From assembly GCF_018687275.1 (NCBI RefSeq), contig NZ_CP061287.1, positions 1,860,001 through 1,924,000 of the forward strand: DNA of 64,000 nucleotides, written 5' to 3'. The notes under the pieces were generated by a model. The model searched no databases. It worked only from the letters and a program-made list of their open reading frames with translations, and had not been told where the DNA came from. Origin of the DNA: Polynucleobacter sp. MWH-Aus1W21 (GTDB lineage Bacteria; Pseudomonadota; Gammaproteobacteria; Burkholderiales; Burkholderiaceae). Positions 19,867 to 29,079 of this stretch are shown piece by piece. Position numbers and translations under genes: made by a program. Positions within the stretch are counted from its first letter, which is position 1; each line of letters starts with the position of its first letter.

Positions 19867-20743
19867 ACGTTGCTCCTGTGGGTGAATTTAGGGAAAAAGT
19901 TCCGCCGACTTCATTAGCGTTGGGGCCATAAAATGCACCCAAAAGATTTCCTTGAAGAGCGCCGCCGCCAGGGGTTGTCACTGGCCCAGAAAATCTTCCG
20001 GAGCCTGCTGCATAATTCATAGTTCCAGCTAAGTTAAGGGAAGCTGCATTAGCATAACCACCGGTAGCAGTGTTTACAGTACTAGTATTTGAAGTTGAAA
20101 AATTAATACTTCTTGAAGAAAAATTAACTGTTGCAGACATAGATGCGCTTGTGACATTTGTTTGGGAGGCAGACACGTAATAATACCCTCCAGCCGTTCC
20201 TGTGAACGTAGCTGAACCAACAACCGGGATAGCGCTTCCTGCCGTAGCGCTTCCAATACTGATGGCATAGGAAGAGGTCAATGTACTCGTGCCCGAACCT
20301 CCTCCAGAGCCACTTGTAATAGCTGGACCCCAAGCACCGTAGGTTTGATACTGAAAACCTTGTAAATATGGATTTGGTGTAATTCCTATGGTTGAACCAG
20401 CTTTATCCTTAAGAAAATAATTGCCACCGCTAGAATCCAAGAAAATTGTGGATCCATTTGCAATACTAAAAGTAATTGTCGTACCTCCAAATGGAGTAAA
20501 TGTTGCGCTATTTAAATTTCTGGCGCCATCAAAAATCATTGAACCCGAGATGCTTGAATCTTGTTGGGAAATGGAGCCTACAGAAGACACTGAGGATGAG
20601 TTGCCAGCAGTAAAATTAACCGCTGAATTTGGAGAACTTGCATTCCAGCTAGTAAATGCATTTACAACACCACTGTTATTCGTTTTGGCACCGGAACAAG
20701 CAACAAGCAAGAAAAGTGTAATTAATATTAGTATGTATTTCAT
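19838..20743 (-). CDS. Slam-dependent-type surface lipoprotein
   Basis: A 301-residue lipoprotein with a clear lipobox (LLVAC, Cys16). The body is Gly/Ser/Thr/Asn-rich beta sequence. The C terminus carries LLGAFYGPNANEVGGTFSL and ends in GGFGGKR, the motif typical of the TbpB/factor-H-binding-like eight-stranded domain recognised by Slam. It starts the cassette and its 3' end overlaps the Slam-like gene by 29 bp, so the pair is translationally coupled. The ligand (metal, haem, host or phage factor) cannot be told from sequence. Confidence 0.8.
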   Translation of the reverse strand: MKYILILITLFLLVACSGAKTNNSGVVNAFTSWNASSPNSAVNFTAGNSSSVSSVGSISQQDSSISGSMIFDGARNLNSATFTPFGGTTITFSIANGSTIFLDSSGGNYFLKDKAGSTIGITPNPYLQGFQYQTYGAWGPAITSGSGGGSGTSTLTSSYAISIGSATAGSAIPVVGSATFTGTAGGYYYVSASQTNVTSASMSATVNFSSRSINFSTSNTSTVNTATGGYANAASLNLAGTMNYAAGSGRFSGPVTTPGGGALQGNLLGAFYGPNANEVGGTFSLNSPTGATFVGGFGGKR

Positions 20744-20883
20744 AATTTACTTTATGGTGAATATCAAATCATCTTAAACTATTTTTTACAGATCTTGAGC
20801 ATGACTACCATTAACGCCAATAAATGGCACTCCTAAAGGCTTGACTTTCTATTTTCTTATATAAAATGGTGATTCTGCTAAAA

Positions 20884-21215
20884 ATATAGATTAAACAATT
20901 AGAATATTATTTAGTAAAAAACTAATCGCAATACTTAGTGCTAGTGGGGTAATTATAGTTGACGTATAGGTCAATAAAAAATAATGGGGTGCATAGATCT
21001 CTAGCGAAATTTGCCTGCAAAAACATAAGAAATTTTTTTGAAACTCTAATATTAGAAGAGGTATTTGCTCTCGCAAAACCAAGAACAATATACGCCCCTG
21101 AAATTGCGACAATACCCATATAAAAATATCGGGCTTCACATGGAAAATCGATAAAACTAGAATAATAAAACTCTGCAGTTCGTGACCAAAATGGAATCAA
21201 GCAAATAAAAACTAA
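20884..21215 (-). pseudogene. decayed 3' part of an acyltransferase-3 gene
   Basis: Two overlapping leftward frames together match the C-terminal third of the intact acyltransferase at 21852-22901. One frame gives IPFWSRTA and the GIVAISGAYIVLGFA segment (intact copy: LIPFWSRTA, GLVAITGAFAILSLA). The other gives CRQISLEIYAPHYFLL (intact copy: CGQLSLGIYAIHYFFL). The frameshift between them and the absence of the first two thirds show a dead remnant. It sits upstream of the moaC 3' fragment in the same relative order as the intact pair. Confidence 0.8.
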
Positions 21216-21676
21216 AATAGCTCTTTATCCATCTATATCTGGGCGGTATTTAGAGTGCAATTAAGTAAGAGAGTGTGCTTTTGACATAAGTAGTTATGAA
21301 AATTGCTTATTTATACAACAACCTTTTATCATCCATAAATAATATAAACACCAAATCGCTTAAAAAAATCAAGGTAAAGGGGTTATCTGGATGGGACCCT
21401 TTTTAAAAAATATGGGCTAGGGGTATGGTACGGACAGCTTCTAGAAAAGCGTAAAGGGGTATCAGCCCATCTAGTATTCGGATGGCATGCGTCCTACTGA
21501 GCCATCATAAACATCGATTTGCGCTTAGCTAATATGCTTATAGATTCAGTCTCATACAACTCTTGTTCTACTTTTTCGAGACCCAATTTGGTCCCACTAG
21601 TTTGTTAATTTAACTAAGCAGAGTTCGACTCTTTGACTTTTAATTTTTCTTAGTTCGTTGTTTTTACTGGGCTTCC
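21216..21676. other. AT-rich gene-free junction
   Basis: About 460 bp with no plausible gene on either strand. It lies between the dead acyltransferase and the moaC fragment. I see an AT-rich tract with short runs of A and T and no convincing inverted repeat ends, so it is best read as scar DNA of the rearrangement. Confidence 0.4.
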
Positions 21677-21797
21677 CACCGCAGTTCAAGTTGCCCTACT
21701 CACAATCTACGATATGTGCAAAGCAGTAGATCGTGGCATGGTCATGGGTGATATCAAACTCTTAGAAAAGAGTGGTGCTTGGGAAGCAGGAAAGTAA
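21677..21797 (+). pseudogene. moaC: moaC 3'-end fragment (second copy)
   Basis: Matches moaC from 17960 onward, encoding [20 protein letters not shown] through GAWEAGK and a TAA. Over the first 99 bases I count 8 differences, all synonymous; then the tails diverge. There is no start and no upstream half, so it is not a gene. It is probably the original chromosomal 3' end, displaced when foreign DNA carrying its own moaC end recombined in. Confidence 0.85.
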
Positions 21798-21851
21798 ACG
21801 CTAACCTTAGTAGCTTCAAGAGCATGCAACTTTTAGCATAGCTAACAGCCT

Positions 21852-22901
21852 CTATTTTTCTCCCAATAAAATTGTTCTTAATACTGGGATTCGATTAATT
21901 CCATATGACAGCCCAACACTAAGAAGCAATGGGGCCAAGACCTTGGGTGAGTAGCTCAGGAAAAAGTAGTGGATCGCATATATGCCCAGCGATAACTGAC
22001 CGCATAAAATTAAAAAGTTCTGTGCAATGCCTTTTTTCCTCAATGAAACCCATTTTGCAAGACTCAATATTGCAAATGCTCCAGTAATTGCTACCAACCC
22101 AGCGTAGAAATATAAAAACTTTGCACCAATAAAAGTTAGGCCCATAGGGTCTACAAAATTATTTGGCGCAGTTCTCGACCAAAATGGAATGAGCGCTAAA
22201 AACAATCCACATGACACTAAATATTTCCAAGTAGACATGTTGGGATATAGGTAACGATAAAAACCCATACCGAGCAAGTAGTAAAGGAAGTATGGTCGCA
22301 ATAGGCTGACCCCAGCACCCCTAGGTGTATGCTCCCTAATCAACAACCAGAGCACAATCATCACGAGAATTTGAATGCGCCCGTCTGAGAGCAACTCAGC
22401 AATGTCATTCAAGCCCACCTTTTGAGACATCAGATAGATCGCTGATAAGAGAATATCGAAAACGCAAGTTAGCATGATGCAATAAAAAATGGCCAGCAAA
22501 AACCAGAGTGCTGTGTCTGGTCGCCTAAAAGCTAGTACCAGAGCTGATAAGACATCACTGCTATGGTGGTATATGAGTTGATTGATTGCGCACCAAGAAA
22601 TAAAGGGGAGCAACAATCGAATCACCGCTTTAAATATCTTCGACTTTGCTAGTAGCAAGCTAGCCTTAAAGCCCTGCTCCACCCTCTCGGGCTTAAAGGC
22701 GATTGCAGCAACAGCGCCCGATAAAAATACGAATAAGGGCATGTGAAACGAGTAGATCACTCTAAACCCAATGAGCTCATCAAAGTTTTGAGCGCTACCC
22801 TGAATCACATGGCCCAATACGACCAGGATGATTGCCAATCCTTTGGCAATATCCAAAAATGCATCTCTATCTTCCGATCTCCAAGAGGAATTTTTCAGCA
22901 T
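21852..22901 (-). CDS. acyltransferase-3 family membrane protein
   Basis: A 349-residue inner-membrane protein with about ten hydrophobic helices. The N terminus has the family signature RDAFLDIAKGLAIILVVLGH with the probable catalytic His at its end, and FHMPLFVFLSGAV. Members O-acetylate or otherwise acylate surface polysaccharides and LPS; the substrate is not predictable. It lies immediately after the moaC fragment, and a dead partial copy lies upstream at 20884-21215, so this locus has undergone duplication or exchange. Confidence 0.88.
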   Translation of the reverse strand: MLKNSSWRSEDRDAFLDIAKGLAIILVVLGHVIQGSAQNFDELIGFRVIYSFHMPLFVFLSGAVAAIAFKPERVEQGFKASLLLAKSKIFKAVIRLLLPFISWCAINQLIYHHSSDVLSALVLAFRRPDTALWFLLAIFYCIMLTCVFDILLSAIYLMSQKVGLNDIAELLSDGRIQILVMIVLWLLIREHTPRGAGVSLLRPYFLYYLLGMGFYRYLYPNMSTWKYLVSCGLFLALIPFWSRTAPNNFVDPMGLTFIGAKFLYFYAGLVAITGAFAILSLAKWVSLRKKGIAQNFLILCGQLSLGIYAIHYFFLSYSPKVLAPLLLSVGLSYGINRIPVLRTILLGEK

Positions 22902-22964
22902 GCTACATCCATGAGGTATTGATATCAGACATAGCCCATAGGATACATTGAAGGTAGAAAGGCT

Positions 22965-23495
22965 TTACCTAGTAATGCGGCACTCTGAAGGCAATAATTG
23001 CGGCAATAAATTGGTTTCAGTTGATCGACAAGACCAACCACCCGCCCAAGTTGAACCTTCTGGCTTTGATAGATCTAATGCCCTAGGTGCATTTGCATCA
23101 GGTTCATTGGTGGGAACTAAATGGAGGGTATTTTTACCCTCTGGAGCCACGCTTACTTGATAGTCAATTGCAATAGCGCCAGATGGTGTGATTTCTATTA
23201 ACTTAACACTACGAGTTGGCGTAAAAGTGAAAGCCCCACTAGTTGCATCATCCATTGATACAGTTCCACGACTTGCAAAAGCCTCCGTTACGGCGAGCTT
23301 AGCGCTGGATGACAAATTCATACCTTCCACAACGCGACTTCGAGCGATGTAATCTTGATATTGAGGTACCGCTACCGCAACTAAGATACCAATAATGGCC
23401 ACGACAACCATCACCTCGATCAAAGTAAATCCAGATTCTAGATTTTGATCTTGAGGGGTTTTGAGATTTTCAAATTGGCTACTAATGCTTTGCAT
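22965..23495 (-). CDS. type IV major-pilin-like prepilin
   Basis: A 176-residue prepilin. The peptidase site and helix are G/FTLIEVMVVVAIIGILVAVAVPQYQDYIARSRV, with the conserved Glu5. The segment before the site is about 22 residues, longer than the usual 6-8, so the true start might be internal, though no better ATG lies close. Two cysteines near the C terminus could form the disulphide loop of PilA/PilE-type pilins. It stands alone without other pil genes, between an acyltransferase and terC. Confidence 0.88.
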   Translation of the reverse strand: MQSISSQFENLKTPQDQNLESGFTLIEVMVVVAIIGILVAVAVPQYQDYIARSRVVEGMNLSSSAKLAVTEAFASRGTVSMDDATSGAFTFTPTRSVKLIEITPSGAIAIDYQVSVAPEGKNTLHLVPTNEPDANAPRALDLSKPEGSTWAGGWSCRSTETNLLPQLLPSECRITR

Positions 23496-23570
23496 ATATT
23501 CTGGCTCCTAAGGTGAAATACCTCATGATCCAGTCTACGCCTTTTGCATTCAAGGGCAGTTACAAATGAA

Positions 23571-23595
23571 AAAGCCGGCTGTGAAGGCCGGCTTT
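23571..23595 (-). terminator. intrinsic terminator after terC
   Basis: A 9-bp stem AAAGCCGGC / GCCGGCTTT with a 7-nt loop. Read leftward it is followed by a T-rich run, and it begins about 20 bp past the terC stop. Confidence 0.8.
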
Positions 23596-23616
23596 TCTGA
23601 TTCATCCGTAAGAAAA

Positions 23617-24321
23617 TCAATGCGCTTTTGCAGCGTTCTTCTTCTTAAGATAAGTGCCCGCCAAAATTACAATAGCGACACCAATAACCTCAAAAGCAAG
23701 CTTGGCATCACCTAATGCAGCCTGAATGCTGTCTTTGATCGCAGGATCATCCACCAACATACCGCCAGCCAACAAACCTAAAAGGCCAGCACCCAAAGTA
23801 ATAATGATTGGGAAACGCTCCATCACCTTCAACAGCATGGCGCTACCAAAAATGATCAACGGAATAGACATTCCCAAGCCAATAATCAACAAGAGTAGAC
23901 GAGTCTCTTCCGGACCTTTTTGAGCTGCAGCTGCAACAGCCAATACGTTGTCCAAACTCATTACTAGGTCGGCAATTAAGATCGTACGAATAGCGGCCCA
24001 AATGCTGGTCTTGGCTTCCATATGTTCTTCGCCACCGCTATCCGATAAAAGCTGAATACCGATATAGAGCAATAACAAACCGCCAACGATTTTTAAGTAC
24101 GGCAAAGTAAGCAATGCTACTGCTGTAATAGTAAGCACTACCCGCAAAACAATTGCGGCAGCACTGCCCCAGAAAATCGCTTTCTTTTGCTGTGCTGGCG
24201 GCAAGTTGCGTGATGCTAAAGCGATCACAACTGCGTTATCACCGGATAGCAAAATATTTGCAACGATGATTGATAAGAGCGCTGCCCAAAAGGTAGCGTC
24301 TGAAAATGCTGATAAATCCAT
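23617..24321 (-). CDS. TerC/YjbE-family integral membrane protein
   Basis: A 234-residue inner-membrane protein with about seven hydrophobic helices. TerC-family acidic motifs lie in helices: NILLSGDNAVVIALASRNL near the N terminus and ADLVMSLDNVLAVAAAA in the middle. Members export manganese or take part in metal loading of exported proteins and in tellurite resistance. Which applies here is open, and no Mn riboswitch was recognised upstream. Transcribed after sucCD but separated from it by its own terminator. Confidence 0.87.
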   Translation of the reverse strand: MDLSAFSDATFWAALLSIIVANILLSGDNAVVIALASRNLPPAQQKKAIFWGSAAAIVLRVVLTITAVALLTLPYLKIVGGLLLLYIGIQLLSDSGGEEHMEAKTSIWAAIRTILIADLVMSLDNVLAVAAAAQKGPEETRLLLLIIGLGMSIPLIIFGSAMLLKVMERFPIIITLGAGLLGLLAGGMLVDDPAIKDSIQAALGDAKLAFEVIGVAIVILAGTYLKKKNAAKAH

Positions 24322-24376
24322 GGTGTCTCCTACGTTTCTCTTATGTTTTATTTTATTTTTAACTACTTGGCACTAC

Positions 24377-24404
24377 AAAAAAGGATGCCGTTTTAGCAGC
24401 ACCC
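24377..24404 (-). terminator. intrinsic terminator after sucD
   Basis: Read leftward, GGGTGC pairs with GCATCC (one G-T pair) around a 10-nt loop and is followed by six T residues. It begins 16 bp past the sucD stop, closing the sucCD operon. Confidence 0.75.
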
Positions 24405-24420
24405 TTTTCCAAAACACTAA

Positions 24421-25314
24421 TTACAACATGGCTTTCAATAAAGCAGCCATTTCTGATGGATTCTTTGTGACTTTGAAGCCACATTCTTCCATTACAGCCA
24501 ATTTCGCATCAGCAGTATCGGCACCGCCAGAAATCAACGCGCCTGCGTGACCCATACGCTTGCCTGGAGGCGCTGTTACGCCGGCAATAAAGCCAACTAC
24601 TGGCTTTTTCATATTGTCTTTGCACCAGCGAGCAGCTTCAGCCTCGTCTGGACCGCCGATTTCACCAATCATGATCACAGCATCAGTCTCTGGATCTTCA
24701 TTGAACATTCTCATAATATCGATGTGCTTCAAACCATTGATTGGGTCGCCACCGATACCAACTGCTGTGGACTGACCTAAACCAATTGATGTCAACTGAC
24801 CAACCGCTTCATAAGTCAATGTACCGGAACGGCTAACAACACCAATGCGGCCTTTCTTATGAATATGACCAGGCATGATGCCGATCTTGATTTCATCTGG
24901 AGTGATGATGCCTGGGCAGTTAGGGCCAAGCAATAAAGTCTTTTTGCCGCCAGCAGCTTCTTTTGCATGCATCTTATTACGCACTTCAAGCATGTCACGC
25001 ACAGGAATGCCTTCAGTAATACAGATAACGAAGTCGAGGTCAGCCTCAACCGCTTCCCAAATCGCAGCAGCAGCACCTGGAGGCGGTACATAAATTACAG
25101 AAGTGGTTGCACCAGTTTGCTGAGCAGCCTCTTTAACAGTTCCATAAATTGGAATGTTAAAAATAGACTCACCAGCTTTTTTAGGGTTTACACCGGCAAC
25201 GAAACAATTCTTACCGTTTGCGTATTCCTGACATTTTTCAGTATGGAACTGACCTGTCTTACCAGTAATACCTTGTGTAATGACTTTGGTGTTTTTATTG
25301 ATCAAAATAGACAT
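24421..25314 (-). CDS. sucD: succinyl-CoA synthetase, alpha subunit
   Basis: A 297-residue TCA-cycle enzyme subunit. It has the CoA-binding Rossmann start [20 protein letters not shown], the segment [18 protein letters not shown], the [12 protein letters not shown] motif, and the phosphohistidine loop [14 protein letters not shown]. It lies 15 bp downstream of sucC, with which it forms the alpha/beta enzyme converting succinyl-CoA, NDP and phosphate to succinate, NTP and CoA. Confidence 0.97.
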   Translation of the reverse strand: MSILINKNTKVITQGITGKTGQFHTEKCQEYANGKNCFVAGVNPKKAGESIFNIPIYGTVKEAAQQTGATTSVIYVPPPGAAAAIWEAVEADLDFVICITEGIPVRDMLEVRNKMHAKEAAGGKKTLLLGPNCPGIITPDEIKIGIMPGHIHKKGRIGVVSRSGTLTYEAVGQLTSIGLGQSTAVGIGGDPINGLKHIDIMRMFNEDPETDAVIMIGEIGGPDEAEAARWCKDNMKKPVVGFIAGVTAPPGKRMGHAGALISGGADTADAKLAVMEECGFKVTKNPSEMAALLKAML

Positions 25315-25329
25315 ATTGAAATTCCTGAA

Positions 25330-26499
25330 TTATTTGTTTTTGGCAACAGCAGCAACTACCTTTGTAGCGGCTTCAGCCATTGAGTCGGCGCTAATAATTG
25401 GCAAACCTGAGTCCGCAAGAATCTTCTTGCCCAACTCTTCGTTTGTACCCTTCATACGCACGACCAAAGGTACCGTGAGGTTTACTGCTTTACATGCAGT
25501 AACAACACCGTCAGCAATCACATCGCAACGCATAATGCCGCCGAAGATGTTTACCAAAATTGCTTCAACACTCTTGTTCTTCAACATGATCTTGAATGCT
25601 TCAGTAACTTTTTCTGCTGTAGCACCACCACCAACGTCTAAGAAGTTTGCAGGTTCGCCACCAAACAACTTAATAGTGTCCATTGTGGCCATCGCCAAGC
25701 CCGCACCATTAACCAAACAGCCAATATTGCCGTCGAGAGAGATGTAAGCGAGGTCAAATTTGGAAGCCTCGATTTCAGCGGCATCTTCCTCATCGATATC
25801 GCGGTAAGCAACGATTTCTGGATGACGGAACAATGCATTTGGATCAAAGTTGAACTTTGCGTCCAAAGCCTTGATTTTGCCGTTACCTTCGAGAATTAAT
25901 GGGTTGATTTCAACCAATGATGCATCGGTATCCCAGTAAGTCTTGTAAAGATTTTTGAATACGTCACGTGCCATTGGAATAGACGCCTCAGGAACGCCAA
26001 TACCTTTAGCAACAATGTCGCAATCCGCATCTGTCAAACCAACCATTGGATCAACAAATACTTTGATAATTTTTTCTGGGTGAGATTCTGCAACTTCTTC
26101 AATATCCATACCGCCTTCGCTAGAGGCCATGATCACATTCTTCTGTGTGCCACGGTCTGTAACGATACTGAAGTAGTACTCTTTTTTAATATCAGCGCCA
26201 TCTTCAATTAAGAGGCGATTTACTTTTTGACCTTCAGGTCCAGTTTGATGCGTCTTGAGCTGCATGCCCAAAATTTCAGAAGCATATTTCTTCACTTCGT
26301 CCATGCTTCTAGCCAATTTCACACCACCGCCTTTACCGCGACCACCAGCATGAATCTGTGCCTTCACAACCCATACTGGGCCTCCCAGTTTTTCAGCAGC
26401 TTTCACCGCCTCATCAACACTAAATGCAGGGATGCCGTTAGGAACTGGCACATTAAATTGGCGAAGAAGTTCTTTGCCTTGGTACTCGTGAATTTTCAT
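25330..26499 (-). CDS. sucC: succinyl-CoA synthetase, beta subunit
   Basis: A 389-residue ATP-grasp subunit that binds the nucleotide and succinate. It opens with [15 protein letters not shown] and has the ATP-grasp stretch [29 protein letters not shown], and the succinate/phosphate region [17 protein letters not shown]. It is the first gene of sucCD. The 188 bp upstream, up to recX, should hold its promoter; I see no specific operator there. Confidence 0.97.
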   Translation of the reverse strand: MKIHEYQGKELLRQFNVPVPNGIPAFSVDEAVKAAEKLGGPVWVVKAQIHAGGRGKGGGVKLARSMDEVKKYASEILGMQLKTHQTGPEGQKVNRLLIEDGADIKKEYYFSIVTDRGTQKNVIMASSEGGMDIEEVAESHPEKIIKVFVDPMVGLTDADCDIVAKGIGVPEASIPMARDVFKNLYKTYWDTDASLVEINPLILEGNGKIKALDAKFNFDPNALFRHPEIVAYRDIDEEDAAEIEASKFDLAYISLDGNIGCLVNGAGLAMATMDTIKLFGGEPANFLDVGGGATAEKVTEAFKIMLKNKSVEAILVNIFGGIMRCDVIADGVVTACKAVNLTVPLVVRMKGTNEELGKKILADSGLPIISADSMAEAATKVVAAVAKNK

Positions 26500-26687
26500 A
26501 ATTACTCCGAAACGGTATCTTTTTTAGCAAGCAATGAGGATAAGTTAAACCGATGTTGCCTTGATCCCATGCTTACTCTAGAAATAGCTAAATTAGCCAA
26601 TTTTGAATAAATGCGAACGGCTTGACCGACTCCATAAGTCTATCATGCTGCAACGCCGCAAATAGGGTTTTCTGATCCGTAATTGCC

Positions 26688-27221
26688 CTAATCAGGGGTT
26701 TGTCCGCCAATGATCTTGGCAACGATATCCGATCCAAAGCCCTTAGAAGCTAGAAATCGATATTGTCGAGCACGCTCTTTTTGATCCGTGGCTCGCTGAC
26801 CATATTTGCGCATCCAAAGCTCGTAGGCGCGCTGAAATTCAGTCTCTTTTAATGCTCCCAGCAATTTGGCTGACTGCTTTGAATCTACACCCGCCCTTTC
26901 GAGCTCGTCGGCAATCTTTCTCATGCCGTACCGCTCACTACGACGACGAACCAAGGCCTCCGCAAAACGCTCATCAGACAACCACCCACGAGCCTCAAAA
27001 TCATCCAAAACTGCCTCAATTTGGATATTTCTAGCCTCTGGAGTTTGCTCGGCCTGATCTCCACCTAATTTACCCCATCTAGCCTCAGATTCAGCTAATT
27101 TGGCAGCCAAGCTCTTGCGACTATATTCCCGTAGGGATAAAAGTCGCAAAGCCCGAGCTTTGAGACTCGGGCTTTGTTTGGGCTTTTTATTGCTACTTAA
27201 ATCTGACATTGAATTATTCAA
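26688..27221 (-). CDS. recX: regulatory protein RecX
   Basis: A 177-residue modulator that binds RecA filaments and blocks their extension. The RecX pattern is seen as ALRLLSLREYSRKSLAAKLAE, the FEARGWLSDERFAEALVRRR segment, and the C-terminal RQYRFLASKGFGSDIVAKII. It lies 5 bp downstream of recA on the same strand, so read-through from recA under LexA control is expected. Confidence 0.94.
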   Translation of the reverse strand: MNNSMSDLSSNKKPKQSPSLKARALRLLSLREYSRKSLAAKLAESEARWGKLGGDQAEQTPEARNIQIEAVLDDFEARGWLSDERFAEALVRRRSERYGMRKIADELERAGVDSKQSAKLLGALKETEFQRAYELWMRKYGQRATDQKERARQYRFLASKGFGSDIVAKIIGGQTPD

Positions 27222-27226
27222 CGCTG

Positions 27227-28318
27227 TTATTCGACTTCTTCTTCCTCAGCAAGTACATCAGTCACTACTGCTGAACCAGCCTTGACACCAAGCTTCTCAC
27301 GAATCTTTTTCTCGATATCTTGAGCAATAGCTGGATTCTCTTTTAAGAACTCACGCACATTATCTTTACCCTGACCAATGCGGTCGCCGTTGTAGCTATA
27401 CCAAGAGCCTGACTTTTCAACGAGGTCTGCTTCGACACCCATATCAATAATTTCGCCTTCTCTAGAAATACCAGCGCCGTACATGATGTCAAAAATGGCT
27501 TCACGGAATGGAGGGGAAACTTTGTTCTTCACAACCTTAACGCGAGTTTCGTTACCAACAACCTCATCACCTTTTTTGATGCTACCGATACGGCGAATGT
27601 CTAAACGCATAGATGCATAGAACTTCAGAGCATTGCCGCCAGTGGTTGTCTCTGGTGAACCAAACATCACACCAATTTTCATACGAATCTGATTAATAAA
27701 GATCACGGTAGTGTTAGTGCGCTTGATTGCGCCGGTCAACTTACGCAAGGCCTGACTCATCAAACGAGCTTGCAAGCCAGGCAAAGAGTCGCCCATATCG
27801 CCTTCGATCTCAGCCTTAGGGACTAAGGCAGCAACAGAGTCGATCACGATCAAGTCAATAGAACCAGAGCGCACCAATGCATCTGCAATTTCTAAAGCTT
27901 GTTCGCCAGTATCTGGCTGAGAGATTAAAAGATTATTTACATCAACACCAAGGCGTGATGCGTACTGAACATCCAGTGCATGCTCTGCATCGATAAACGC
28001 GCAAGTACCGCCGAGCTTTTGCATTTCTGCGATTGCGTGCAATGTGAGCGTTGTTTTGCCAGAAGATTCTGGGCCATAAATTTCAATTACACGACCGCGC
28101 GCCAAACCACCAACTCCAAGAGCAATATCCAACCCCAGTGAACCGCTTGATACCACCTGAATATCTTGACTAATTTCAGCATCACCCAATCGCATGATTG
28201 AGCCTTTACCAAATTGCTTCTCAATTTGCGCCAGTGCTGCTGTTAGTGCTTTTTGCTTGTCTCCGCTCATTCCTTCAAATTCTGAAGAGGCTGATTTTCT
28301 TTTGTCATCCAAGGCCAT
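27227..28318 (-). CDS. recA: recombinase RecA
   Basis: A 363-residue DNA strand-exchange ATPase that also triggers LexA autocleavage. Walker A is [10 protein letters not shown], with [18 protein letters not shown] and the [22 protein letters not shown] loop following. The acidic C-terminal tail is present (AEEEEVE). A LexA-type box lies about 75 bp upstream of the start and recX follows at 5 bp. Confidence 0.98.
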   Translation of the reverse strand: MALDDKRKSASSEFEGMSGDKQKALTAALAQIEKQFGKGSIMRLGDAEISQDIQVVSSGSLGLDIALGVGGLARGRVIEIYGPESSGKTTLTLHAIAEMQKLGGTCAFIDAEHALDVQYASRLGVDVNNLLISQPDTGEQALEIADALVRSGSIDLIVIDSVAALVPKAEIEGDMGDSLPGLQARLMSQALRKLTGAIKRTNTTVIFINQIRMKIGVMFGSPETTTGGNALKFYASMRLDIRRIGSIKKGDEVVGNETRVKVVKNKVSPPFREAIFDIMYGAGISREGEIIDMGVEADLVEKSGSWYSYNGDRIGQGKDNVREFLKENPAIAQDIEKKIREKLGVKAGSAVVTDVLAEEEEVE

Positions 28319-28391
28319 TTTTGATTCCCTTTTCGCTATGTACTGGGCTTTTTCCCGAAGTTTTATCTACTGTGTAACAACTTAGGAGTTA

Positions 28392-28407
28392 CTGTATATA
28401 AAAACAG
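28392..28407. promoter_or_regulatory. LexA box upstream of recA
   Basis: CTGTATATAAAAACAG matches the proteobacterial SOS consensus CTGT-N8-ACAG and lies 74 bp upstream of the recA start, where LexA would block transcription. Confidence 0.85.
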
Positions 28408-28426
28408 TAGTATTTGCAAGCGACTT

Positions 28427-28969
28427 TTAAAGCGAATTTACGGATTTTTTGCTAGGCTGGGCTTGATTGGCTTGGTCCCAGTAGAAAAAGAGAGGAATAG
28501 CCACGGCCCAGACTACCCCAACCAGGATAAATCCAGTAATTTGGCCGCCAGGGCCCCATCCCCCAGCCCCCATCCGAATACCTGCTTCATACGACATCGG
28601 CCCAGCAATACCGCCTAAAACAGCCCCTAAAACGGGTCTTCCTCGCAACCACGTCAAAGAACCATTAATAGTGGTTGCCACCAAAACCCACAAGACCCAC
28701 ATCCACAAGGGTGATAAGTACGGCGATGGCCAATCATCTCGAAAATCCAAATAACCTAAATGCATGATGAGGGTATCCGCCGCCAAACCAAAGATGAACA
28801 CTTTGAGTAAAAGACTGATTTCTGTTCTTGGAGAAGGTGAGCGCCAGGCATGGACAGCTATATAGACAAATGTTCCGAGAGCAGCCCAAAACACCCGTTG
28901 ATTGGCTGCGCCCAAGACACAAGCAAACCAACCCGCCTGGAAAAGTAGAAAGTTCCAAAATTTATTCAT
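28427..28969 (-). CDS. DUF2878 family membrane protein
   Basis: A 180-residue inner-membrane protein with about five or six hydrophobic segments. The opening FWNFLLFQAGWFACVLGAA and the GAVLGGIAGPMSYEAGIRMGAG segment are characteristic of DUF2878. Function unknown. It lies upstream of recA on the same strand but is separated by the LexA box region, so recA has its own promoter. Confidence 0.82.
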   Translation of the reverse strand: MNKFWNFLLFQAGWFACVLGAANQRVFWAALGTFVYIAVHAWRSPSPRTEISLLLKVFIFGLAADTLIMHLGYLDFRDDWPSPYLSPLWMWVLWVLVATTINGSLTWLRGRPVLGAVLGGIAGPMSYEAGIRMGAGGWGPGGQITGFILVGVVWAVAIPLFFYWDQANQAQPSKKSVNSL

Positions 28970-29079
28970 GTGCCAGACCGGATCCGTCCAATATCATTCA
29001 AAATTGAATCTTAAGCGAGCACTTAAAAAGCTGCCGCATATAAAAATACAAAAACATCAAACTGGATGAGAGACAAAGT

